A DNA stretch of 5,864 bases from Lachnospiraceae bacterium UBA3802 (GTDB lineage: Bacteria; Bacillota; Clostridia; Lachnospirales; Lachnospiraceae): the NCBI GenBank assembly GCA_002369155.1, contig DFEM01000161.1:1-5864 (forward strand), read 5' to 3'. Below the pieces are notes generated by a model. The model had not been told where the DNA came from and made no database searches. It was given only the letters and a program-made list of their open reading frames with translations. Every line of letters starts with the position of its first letter. Within the stretch, counting starts at the first letter, position 1. The position numbers and the translations under genes are program-made. Of this stretch, positions 1 through 5,427 are shown one piece after another.

Positions 1-340
1 TATATCCAAGTTTACGATAGAAATGTTGACCCTCCTCATCGACCTGTGTTGAAGTCATAATCATTCCATAGCCTTTTGACTTCATCTCCTTCTCCCAATG
101 CTCCATTAAAAGCCTGCCATATCCTTTTTTCTGATAAGCATTGTCAATGTAAAGCATTGTGCAAAAAGGTGTATTATCCCAGAAAAGATTGTAGCGTAAA
201 ACACCTATTACCTTATCATCTTCGGTTAATACATAGCCCTGTTGGGTTCTGATTTTTTCTTCAAATTCCTTTTCAGGCAAATGGCGGTCAAGTTTGTACC
301 ATTCGGTTTTATCATTTAATTGTGCATATCTTATTTCCAT
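1..340 (-). CDS. GNAT-family N-acetyltransferase, C-terminus cut by window edge
   Basis: The first 113 codons of a GNAT acetyltransferase are present; the frame is still open at the left edge. GNAT enzymes move an acetyl group from acetyl-CoA to an amine on a small molecule or protein, normally in the cytoplasm. The acetyl-CoA pyrophosphate-binding motif A is at residues 64-80 (YIDNAYQKKGYGRLLME), with the Q-x-x-G-x-G loop as QKKGYG at 70-75. The late motif HFYRKLGY at 106-113 is where many GNATs place the general-acid tyrosine and the last strand, so only a short tail, perhaps 20-40 residues, is missing. The ATG is preceded by AGGAAG at good spacing. It starts 19 bp after the SAP-domain gene, so it is probably last or near last in that operon. 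The substrate cannot be predicted. It is not obviously a duplicate of the other GNATs here. Confidence 0.88.
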   Translation of the reverse strand, partial: MEIRYAQLNDKTEWYKLDRHLPEKEFEEKIRTQQGYVLTEDDKVIGVLRYNLFWDNTPFCTMLYIDNAYQKKGYGRLLMEHWEKEMKSKGYGMIMTSTQVDEEGQHFYRKLGY

Positions 341-359
341 GTTTCTTCCTTTTTCGTGG

Positions 360-980
360 TCAGGAAATCACTCCCGCATCCACTCTGTCTTTGTATCTCT
401 CAAACAGCTCATGCGAATATTCCTTCTTCATATCCGACTCCCTGACAATCTTCCAAAGAGCAGCTGCTGCCTTTAATCTTTCACTATAGATTATTGTTGC
501 CTCATCCGCACAGAAATCTTTTACGAATTTATTCCATTGAAGAGCCGATTTGTCATATTTGGCATAAGTCTTTTTACCATAGTAAATATCAAGCAAATCT
601 CCAAGAGTAAAATCCTCGTCACCTTCAGCCTTCACCACCTTTGCGGTTTCAACCATATCAACATTGAATTTGAATGGCTTAATCCCTGTCTGCTCGGAGA
701 AGAATTCACGAAATCTGTTTCCAAAGGTGAACCCGCACTCAATAAGACCGGTCTGAAGAGTCAGTTCTTTTACGACTGCTTTGGTCTGTCTGGATTTCTT
801 CTTTTCAGGCAGAATCTTTTCACCCGAGAAATACGCCTTTATAACCGCGTTTAATTCAATTTTGCTTCCACTGTGCTTAAGGCCGTGAACCTTGCATATT
901 TCAATCAGTTCTTCTCGATACCAATAATACCTGCAAAACTCATCATAATCCTTGATGCTTTCAAATTCAGGTCGATTCAT
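360..980 (-). CDS. SAP-domain protein with DUF6434-like middle region
   Basis: A 206-residue cytoplasmic protein without signal peptide or membrane segment. Residues about 20-53 match the SAP helix-extended loop-helix motif: an EELIEICKVHGL helix, then HSGSK at 36-40, then the second helix ending at YFSG. SAP domains usually bind DNA or RNA. A lysine-rich linker (about 58-72) leads to a region (72-135, with FREFFSEQTG and FKFNVDMV) that I recognise as resembling the DUF6434 family, which often follows SAP in Firmicutes. A helical tail (146-182, QWNKFVKDFCADE then ALWKIVRE) resembles the conserved end of the same proteins. The function of this family is unknown. The gene lies 35 bp after one GNAT and 19 bp before another, all codirectional, so cotranscription is likely. 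The ribosome site is weak (AGAAAG), which suggests low expression or coupling. SAP is fairly sure; the DUF match is from memory. Confidence 0.8.
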   Translation of the reverse strand: MNRPEFESIKDYDEFCRYYWYREELIEICKVHGLKHSGSKIELNAVIKAYFSGEKILPEKKKSRQTKAVVKELTLQTGLIECGFTFGNRFREFFSEQTGIKPFKFNVDMVETAKVVKAEGDEDFTLGDLLDIYYGKKTYAKYDKSALQWNKFVKDFCADEATIIYSERLKAAAALWKIVRESDMKKEYSHELFERYKDRVDAGVIS

Positions 981-1015
981 GTCTATATCTTTCTGTTATA
1001 CAAATAACCGTCCAT

Positions 1016-1462
1016 TTAACAATGTTTTGAATAAAACACAAATTCATTATCGCGCTTTTTTTCTTTATAGCCAAGCTTAGTATAAAAACTGTTTGTTCTG
1101 ACATTCCAGATGGGTGTATCAAGAGTAAATTCTTTTACGTTTGAAAACATTGACTCAATTTCCTGCATCATAAAAATTCCGTAGCCTTTTCGGAAGTGCT
1201 CAGGCGCAACGAAAATCCTGCCGACGTTCAGCTCGTCACCTTTCAAAAAAAGAATCGCTCCGCCGGCAATCAAGCCTTCATCCGTCAGTTTATACAGATG
1301 CCCCTGTCGTGCCATCTTAGTATGAAATGGTAATGACATATATCCGGGAGGGCCACCCGGCGACGGCGCCCCGACTAAACTGTCACTGTCAAACGCACGC
1401 TTCGATATTCCGGTTAGTGTCAGCGCATCAGAAGTGCCTGCTTTTAATAACTGTAAGCTCAT
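1016..1462 (-). CDS. GNAT-family N-acetyltransferase (GGPPGY-loop type)
   Basis: A complete 148-residue GNAT protein, usual length for a single-domain member. Motif A is at residues 82-103 (RIFVAPEHFRKGYGIFMMQE), with the acetyl-CoA loop as RKGYG at 91-95. The glycine/proline loop GGPPGY (36-41) before the central strands and TLDTPIWN at 113-120 followed by NSFYTKLGY mark a recognisable Firmicutes GNAT subfamily whose substrates are unknown to me. Tyr127 in SFYTKLGY is the likely general acid by position. The start is well supported by GGGAG 8 bases upstream. It sits 70 bp after the RimJ/RimL-type GNAT and 35 bp before the SAP gene. No terminator is visible on either side, so it is probably part of the same transcript. 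The cluster context suggests a small-molecule modification role, which is inference only. Confidence 0.88.
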   Translation of the reverse strand: MSLQLLKAGTSDALTLTGISKRAFDSDSLVGAPSPGGPPGYMSLPFHTKMARQGHLYKLTDEGLIAGGAILFLKGDELNVGRIFVAPEHFRKGYGIFMMQEIESMFSNVKEFTLDTPIWNVRTNSFYTKLGYKEKKRDNEFVFYSKHC

Positions 1463-1532
1463 GTCTTTTCTCCCAACTATAAGTTGCTCACCTTCAAATC
1501 ACAATTTCATAGTACAGATAATCATACTTATT

Positions 1533-2069
1533 TTACGCCTCCGTTTCGGCATCGCACAGTTCTTCCCATTCTTTCCTCGTGATTGCATAGGCATACGAAA
1601 TTGTGTTTTTAGGGTCTGGGTACTCTTTTACTTTCTTCATACCGTTTGCTATCGCCGTTGAGTACGAACCAACATTTGTATAATTCATATAAGAGTAGAT
1701 AATATCATAATCGGTATTCTGAAATGCCCAGTCTCTGACGGCGCGTGCAGCTTCCTTCGCAAAGCCGCGACGCCAGTACTTCTTATGAATATGATAACCT
1801 ATCTCCGGCAGCATTTCTCCGTCAATATTCTGTATTGTAATGCCACAATCCCCTATAAACTCGCCTGTTTCTTTTAAAACAACCGCCCAAAGTCCGAATC
1901 CGTACTTCGCATAATTTTCCAGATTCCATTCAATCCATCGCCTTGTCCTTGCTTCATCAAAAGGAGCCGGGTAATGTTGCATTGTCTCTGCATCCGACAT
2001 TATTTCATACAGGGCGTCAAAATCATCCGATGTGTACTCTCGTAAAAGGAGTCTTTGTGTTTCTAACAT
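1533..2069 (-). CDS. RimJ/RimL-type GNAT acetyltransferase
   Basis: A 178-residue acetyltransferase of the Acetyltransf_3 type. The opening LETQRLLLREYTSDDF is the typical first strand and helix of RimJ/RimL relatives, which acetylate protein N-termini or small amines and antibiotics. Motif A is at 89-107 (EIGYHIHKKYWRRGFAKEA), with the acetyl-CoA loop RRGFA. TNVGSYSTAIANGM at 131-144 corresponds to the family's conserved N-x-x-S...GM segment. The frame is open for 12 more codons upstream (an ATG at 2105), but the ATG at 2069 has AAAGGA six bases upstream and gives the family-typical N-terminus, so it is preferred. It begins 56 bp after the oxidoreductase fusion gene with no terminator between them. 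Bulk substrate assignment (ribosomal protein, antibiotic or other) is not possible; related genes are numerous in Clostridia. Confidence 0.9.
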   Translation of the reverse strand: MLETQRLLLREYTSDDFDALYEIMSDAETMQHYPAPFDEARTRRWIEWNLENYAKYGFGLWAVVLKETGEFIGDCGITIQNIDGEMLPEIGYHIHKKYWRRGFAKEAARAVRDWAFQNTDYDIIYSYMNYTNVGSYSTAIANGMKKVKEYPDPKNTISYAYAITRKEWEELCDAETEA

Positions 2070-2075
2070 TATTTT

Positions 2076-2081
2076 TCCTTT
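2076..2081 (-). promoter_or_regulatory. Ribosome binding site fixing the GNAT start at 2069
   Basis: Minus-strand AAAGGA lies six bases before the ATG at 2069. The upstream in-frame ATG at 2105 has no comparable site, so this element decides the start. Confidence 0.7.
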
Positions 2082-2125
2082 CAAAATTGCTGTTATTGCT
2101 TTCACATAAACTCTGTAATATAACT

Positions 2126-3052
2126 CTACAATTCCTCTATCACAGATGTTCCCTCTGAGCCGTCAGTCCATTTCCAATTCTCATAAAACCTTAGCTTTCC
2201 GTTTTCAAAAACGGGCTTTGAATTACACGAACCGGATTTTGATTCTCCTTCGGTATTTATATGTCTGTAATCAAAATGGAGGTTGTTTTCGGCATCTATT
2301 GTTCCCAAAAGGAAGCCCTTTATGATGCTTCCTCCCGAATACTCCGCCCAAATGACATTTCCTTTTTGATGATAAGCGAATACTGTCTGATCTGATACTT
2401 CTCCCGTATCGGAATTGGATACTGCAGTAAAATATCTGTCTTCAAGCGAAAAGGTTTTATCGGATGGAGAAAACAAAGTTTTGCCCTTTTCATATGCTTT
2501 TTTATGATTATTTTCTCTGTTAATTTCTCTGGCTTCATTCTCTCTTGAAGTGCTGTCAAAAAGCACAAATTCCGTTTGTTTTACACGATTAAAAAGTCTG
2601 TCACCGAACATAACCTTTTTCATGCTGCCAAGGAGTCCGAGTTTCTCAAGCCTTTCAGCAGGATTTCCTGCAGAGCAAAGGATTACGCCCTTTTCAAGCA
2701 TCTTCATTGTTTTGTTTCCATAAGCAAAGCCGTAAGACCAGACTCTGTCAAACCATCCCACAAGTTTTGCAGGTGCTTCTGTCCAAAAAACAGGATAGAT
2801 AAACACTATCGCATCAGAAGAATTGATTTTCTCCTGTTCGGCAAGAACATCATCTGCTACATTTGGATTGTCCCTGTAATAAGCATCCCGAAGATATTCT
2901 TCTTCCGTCATATCCGTTTTGAAATCCATCTTATAAAGATCCGAAAGAACATACTCATTTCCCGAATCCAATATTCCTTTTATAAATTCATCCCTTAAAG
3001 ACCTGGTCAGCGAATCCTCAGAGGGATGACAATATACAATAAATGCCTTCAT
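2126..3052 (-). CDS. Flavodoxin-fold NAD(P)H oxidoreductase fused to a small 'N-acetylglutamate synthase'-like domain
   Basis: A 308-residue two-domain protein. Residues 1 to about 190 are a Flavodoxin_2 (NQO/KefF/MdaB-like) domain. The flavin-phosphate loop region is YCHPSEDSLT at 7-16. The conserved YPVFWTEAPAKLVGWFDRV is at 87-105, and the active-site CSAGNP is at 126-131. Such enzymes bind FMN or FAD and reduce quinones, azo compounds or electrophiles with NAD(P)H in the cytoplasm. After a polar linker (about 193-205), residues 206-308 (from RYFTAVSNSDTGEVS, through YSGGSIIKGFLLG, to WKWTDGSEGTSVIEE) match a roughly 110-residue protein that is often auto-named N-acetylglutamate synthase although it shows no GNAT or kinase fold; its function is unsettled. 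The start at 3052 is chosen over the ATG at 3058 because AGAGG abuts the latter but is six bases from the former. It has its own extended -10 promoter. Confidence 0.85.
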   Translation of the reverse strand: MKAFIVYCHPSEDSLTRSLRDEFIKGILDSGNEYVLSDLYKMDFKTDMTEEEYLRDAYYRDNPNVADDVLAEQEKINSSDAIVFIYPVFWTEAPAKLVGWFDRVWSYGFAYGNKTMKMLEKGVILCSAGNPAERLEKLGLLGSMKKVMFGDRLFNRVKQTEFVLFDSTSRENEAREINRENNHKKAYEKGKTLFSPSDKTFSLEDRYFTAVSNSDTGEVSDQTVFAYHQKGNVIWAEYSGGSIIKGFLLGTIDAENNLHFDYRHINTEGESKSGSCNSKPVFENGKLRFYENWKWTDGSEGTSVIEEL

Positions 3053-3058
3053 GTCCAT

Positions 3059-3063
3059 CCTCT
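3059..3063 (-). promoter_or_regulatory. Ribosome binding site deciding the oxidoreductase start
   Basis: Minus-strand AGAGG directly touches the first ATG (3058), leaving no spacing, but stands six bases from the second in-frame ATG (3052). The second ATG also yields the family-typical opening MKAFIVYCHPSE. Confidence 0.65.
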
Positions 3064-3099
3064 AAATTGTTTTTTAAAGCGTTCGAATCTTGCTATTTG

Positions 3100-3108
3100 A
3101 TTATATCA
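3100..3108 (-). promoter_or_regulatory. Extended -10 promoter for the oxidoreductase fusion gene
   Basis: On the minus strand TGATATAAT gives a perfect TATAAT with the TG-n extension, 41 bases or so upstream of the preferred start. No good TTGACA lies 16-18 bases upstream, as is common for extended -10 promoters. It sits between the hydrolase stop and the oxidoreductase start and would launch the downstream oxidoreductase-GNAT-GNAT-SAP-GNAT unit. The box lies within TGAT-ATA-ATCA, a short inverted repeat resembling the palindromes at the padR promoter, so it could be repressed by the PadR protein; that link is inference. Confidence 0.5.
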
Positions 3109-3133
3109 TAAATCCGTATATTTCTCCGTTTTT

Positions 3134-3949
3134 TCAGTACTCAGACAGTACATTTTCCTTCACATAATTTATTACTTCTTCCGTCAAAAAATAATCCTCA
3201 TGAGCAATCCCGCTGAATATCTTACAATCTGCATTATCATAATATCCCGCAAGTTTTTTCTGAATATCAGCACCAAGCGTTTTATCGCCGTCCGAGCCTA
3301 AAACGGTTACCTCGCAGGTTGTATTCTTTGCATACAAATCAGCCCTGATATTGTTCTTGATGAATACCTGAAGCGGTCCCCAAAAAATCGGAATTATCTT
3401 GTTATACATATCTGCACTTGTCCGATATCCTGATGCCAGCACCAGGTGTTTGCTTTCCCGAACACTTGCCAGATATGCTGCCATTCCGCATCCGTAGCTG
3501 TGTCCGAAGATATATATTTCTTTATCCGGATATTTTGCTTTGGCATAGTCATACAGTTCTTCCGCCGATTGTTTCATCGTCTTTAGATTCATTCTGCCCT
3601 TACTGTCCTGAGTCCCGTAATAATCCACAGAAATAAACGGGCAGTCAAAATTTCCTGCGTACATTCCCACGGTATTATAGGCAATATACATTGACCCGCC
3701 GAAAAACAAAATTACCTTGTCCGAATCAGAATCAAGATTATATCCGTAACCGTATAATGAATCATTTATCTGTATCTTTACGGGATTGCACGCTACTTCT
3801 TTTAGTTGCCTGTCCCCTTTATAAAATGAATATGAGATAAACTGCATGATTGTATCTGATACAAAAAACACAATCAAAACCCACATGACTATTTTTAGGA
3901 TAATATATCCCGCACTCATTATTTTATTCTCCTTTTTATTCTTTCTCAT
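3134..3949 (-). CDS. Membrane-anchored alpha/beta hydrolase
   Basis: A 271-residue protein with a basic N-terminus (RKNKKENK), one hydrophobic anchor (about residues 13-31) and an alpha/beta-hydrolase domain. FFGGSMY at 82-88 is a likely oxyanion-hole loop. GHSYG at 149-153 is the nucleophile elbow with Ser151. VLGSDGDKTLG near 217-227 supplies the acid (Asp220 or Asp222), and GIAHED gives His250. All three catalytic positions are therefore intact. It is probably an esterase, lipase or peptidase-like enzyme; the substrate is unknown. With five basic residues before the anchor, an N-in arrangement with the catalytic domain outside is likely. The ATG overlaps the padR stop as ATGA and has AAAAGGA seven bases upstream. 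A second in-frame ATG at 3919 has a stronger AAGGAG and would drop the basic segment. The frame also extends to an ATG at 3979, which lacks a ribosome site. Coexpression with padR is expected. Confidence 0.83.
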   Translation of the reverse strand: MRKNKKENKIMSAGYIILKIVMWVLIVFFVSDTIMQFISYSFYKGDRQLKEVACNPVKIQINDSLYGYGYNLDSDSDKVILFFGGSMYIAYNTVGMYAGNFDCPFISVDYYGTQDSKGRMNLKTMKQSAEELYDYAKAKYPDKEIYIFGHSYGCGMAAYLASVRESKHLVLASGYRTSADMYNKIIPIFWGPLQVFIKNNIRADLYAKNTTCEVTVLGSDGDKTLGADIQKKLAGYYDNADCKIFSGIAHEDYFLTEEVINYVKENVLSEY

Positions 3950-4479
3950 TGCAGCATCCTTTTCGCCTTTGTGCTCCATTTTAAATATGCTTCATATGTT
4001 TCAACACCGAAAGAAGCTGTCAGATAGAAATACAAATGATCTTTATTCTCAGGCGCGTTCTCCAAAGCTTTACAATATGACTTTAATACTTTCAAATCTT
4101 CTTTTATCTGTTCTTCAAAGATTTCGATATTATGGACTGAAATCTTCTTGTTATCTGCACCGCCGAAGAACAGTTTCAAAAGTGTTTCATATTTCAATTC
4201 GTTACTTGCCTGTTCTTCTCTCAGCCAGTTTTTAAGAACTTTTTTTCCTTCATCAGTAATATGGTATGTAATTTTCTCCCGACCGCCTGCGGATTCTTCT
4301 TTTTTGGTAAGTAATCCTGTCTGTTCCATATCCTTCAGCGCGGGATATATATTTCCGAAGCTTCCCTTCCAGAAGAAATTAATCGCACCATCTATTCTTT
4401 TTTTTATATCATAGCCTGTAAGATTTTCATGACTTAGTAATCCAAGTATTACCATATCTATTTTTCTTTTTCGAGCCAT
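3946..4479 (-). CDS. PadR-family transcriptional regulator
   Basis: A 177-residue regulator of usual length for PadR proteins with the long C-terminal helical part. The winged helix spans residues 7-81. It opens with IDMVILGLLSHENLTGYDIK and has the family signature GNIYPALKDMEQTGLLTK at 42-59, then the wing GGREKITYHITDEGK. Residues about 90-177 are helical (KYETLLKLFFGGAD, then IEIFEEQIKEDLKVLKSYCK) and resemble the Vir_act_alpha_C dimerisation region. PadR proteins act as dimers, mostly repressing their own operon until a small hydrophobic or phenolic ligand or drug binds. The start has an excellent AAAGGAGG. The stop overlaps the hydrolase start by ATGA, implying translational coupling. 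Palindromes directly upstream (4522-4551) are likely operators. The ligand is unknown. Confidence 0.95.
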   Translation of the reverse strand: MARKRKIDMVILGLLSHENLTGYDIKKRIDGAINFFWKGSFGNIYPALKDMEQTGLLTKKEESAGGREKITYHITDEGKKVLKNWLREEQASNELKYETLLKLFFGGADNKKISVHNIEIFEEQIKEDLKVLKSYCKALENAPENKDHLYFYLTASFGVETYEAYLKWSTKAKRMLQ

Positions 4480-4518
4480 GTTCTCCTCCTTTTATTTTAT
4501 GTATGTTTAATCTGCATA

Positions 4519-4555
4519 ATTATATCTTTTTGATATATCATTTTGATATATAATA
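4519..4555 (-). promoter_or_regulatory. padR promoter and probable autoregulatory operator
   Basis: This AT-rich stretch carries overlapping symmetry. TGATATATCA (4531-4540) is a perfect 10-bp palindrome. ATATATCA-TTT-TGATATAT (4533-4551) is an 8-bp inverted repeat, and another ATATC half-site lies at 4522-4526. Two -10 candidates are on the minus strand. One is a perfect TATAAT at 4519-4524. The other is an extended TGTTATTAT box at 4550-4555, paired with a weak TTGTAT at 4572-4577 after 16 bases. Either way the palindromes fall at the polymerase site, which fits PadR autorepression. Which box is used cannot be settled from sequence, and AT-rich DNA makes short palindromes cheap. Confidence 0.5.
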
Positions 4556-4631
4556 ACACTTTTTACATAAAATACAATAACTACTACTTTTATATTTAAT
4601 CAAAAATAACAAAGTCCTTACATTTTTGAAA

Positions 4632-4656
4632 ATAAAAAAATCCCATAAAAGGGATT
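4632..4656 (-). terminator. Terminator-like hairpin on the minus strand in the divergent region
   Basis: Read on the minus strand, AATCCC, a six-base loop TTTTAT and GGGATT form a 6-bp stem followed by a T-rich tract. That is the form of a modest intrinsic terminator that would block read-through into padR from the right. No minus-strand gene lies immediately upstream, only the opposite-strand lipoprotein gene. Its alternative role is as a hairpin in the 5' leader of that gene, about 43 bases before the start codon. Confidence 0.4.
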
Positions 4657-4698
4657 GCTCAAATCGTATCTTTTTTAAAAGGGGCAAGGAGATTATTT

Positions 4699-5259
4699 AT
4701 GAAAACTAAAAGAAAATTTTTTTCGTTATTAATGACTGCTGTGGTTTTGTTGACATTTTTTACCGGATGCGCCAAAAAAGAAGTGCCGGAATTCAGTGAT
4801 GATACAATGTTCACTTTAAGAATTTCTCAACCGTGGTATTTTGAGTCGTTGCACTATACATTAAAAAGTGATGGAACCTTAATTGTTCTTTATTATGATC
4901 TCGAGCTTGGACGTGAAACTTTGTCCAATGAAAGAATGAATAAGATTAAGAAAGTTTTTTCACCTGAAAAAGTTTACAACATGAACATCGGAAAAGAAAA
5001 TGAAAGGACTGAAGGAGACAGCAAATATATTATTCTTTACGATTCAAACGGAAATGAAATAAAAATCGGCGGATACGAATTAGAAGGCGGAGATCATTTC
5101 AGCTCATATTTCGATAAACTCTATCGTTTGTGCGAAGATGATTACACCAAAAAGTTTTCCGATAAACTGTTCGAATGTGCCGGTGAACAAACGACTTTCT
5201 ACGAAAAATATTTAAACAGCAGCTATGAAAATTATGATCCCTCTATTTTCGATGAATAA
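4699..5259 (+). CDS. Putative lipoprotein, family unknown
   Basis: A 186-residue secreted, lipid-anchored protein. The signal peptide has a basic start (MKTKRKFF), a hydrophobic core (about 8-20) and the lipobox FTGC, with Cys24 as the expected lipidated residue after signal peptidase II. Phe at -3 is tolerated but not ideal. The mature part is charged and polar without further membrane segments. It contains SDGTLIVLYYDLELGRETLS (57-76) and YIILYDSNGNEIKIGGYELE (110-129), a beta-rich pattern seen in many uncharacterised Clostridia lipoproteins. I recognise no catalytic motif. AAGGAG seven bases upstream supports the start. No confident promoter could be placed in the AT-rich region before it. 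It is the only plus-strand gene here, divergent from padR and convergent with the right-hand GNAT. Function is unknown; a role in sensing or envelope stress would be guesswork. Confidence 0.85.
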   Translation: MKTKRKFFSLLMTAVVLLTFFTGCAKKEVPEFSDDTMFTLRISQPWYFESLHYTLKSDGTLIVLYYDLELGRETLSNERMNKIKKVFSPEKVYNMNIGKENERTEGDSKYIILYDSNGNEIKIGGYELEGGDHFSSYFDKLYRLCEDDYTKKFSDKLFECAGEQTTFYEKYLNSSYENYDPSIFDE

Positions 5260-5283
5260 GACCTTTCCGCTTCTTCTCCCTCA

Positions 5284-5311
5284 AATAAAAAAGGAAGCCG
5301 TTTGACTTCCT
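5284..5311 (-). terminator. Intrinsic terminator for the right-hand GNAT transcript
   Basis: On the minus strand AGGAAGTC, loop AAAC and GGCTTCCT form an 8-bp stem (one G-U pair) followed by a run of T. It is about 115 bases past the GNAT stop and just beyond the end of the convergent lipoprotein gene. On the plus strand the stem has a C-A mismatch and no T tract follows, so it is mainly one-directional. The 168 bases between the two genes hold nothing else I can name. Confidence 0.7.
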
Positions 5312-5427
5312 AATAAATTCCATTTTGGGAGGGTCGTTCAAGTTAAATTAAATCTTTCTTGCTTCGATGTACAGGTGATGTTCCAATTGCTTTCTTTATT
5401 CACGTAATAAGAACTTAAGCTGATATA

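Noticed and set aside
537..854. Plus-strand open frame of 105 codons opposite the SAP gene
   Set aside because: It is an antisense shadow; the minus-strand frame carries recognisable SAP and following motifs.
1463..1510. Possible promoter TTGTGA-17-TATAGT before the GGPPGY-type GNAT
   Set aside because: Transcription would begin about nine bases from the start codon and remove the ribosome site. The overlapping CAACT-ATA-AGTTG hairpin is too short to call.
980..2126. Integron-like cassette array, suggested by small codirectional genes with short gaps
   Set aside because: The gaps of 35-70 bp show no paired RYYYAAC/GTTRRRY ends with attC-type symmetry, and no integrase gene is present.
2320..2568. 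Minus-strand 82-codon frame within the oxidoreductase fusion
   Set aside because: It lies wholly inside the fusion gene in another frame, with a lysine- and isoleucine-rich translation and no own ribosome site. It is not evidence of a frameshift because the main frame is intact.
2576..2998. Plus-strand open frame of 140 codons opposite the oxidoreductase
   Set aside because: It is antisense to clear flavodoxin-fold coding sequence and its translation resembles no protein family.
3080..3094. GTTCGAATC, resembling a tRNA T-loop
   Set aside because: The flanking bases do not form the five-pair T stem, and no acceptor, D or anticodon arm is present.
3137..3151. Inverted repeat GTACT-CAGAC-AGTAC at the hydrolase 3' end
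   Set aside because: Only five pairs, mostly within coding sequence, and no T tract follows on either strand, so it is neither a convincing terminator nor operator.
3846..4235. Plus-strand open frame of 129 codons across the padR/hydrolase junction
   Set aside because: It runs antisense to two well-supported genes, has low-complexity hydrophobic and basic content, and shows no family features.
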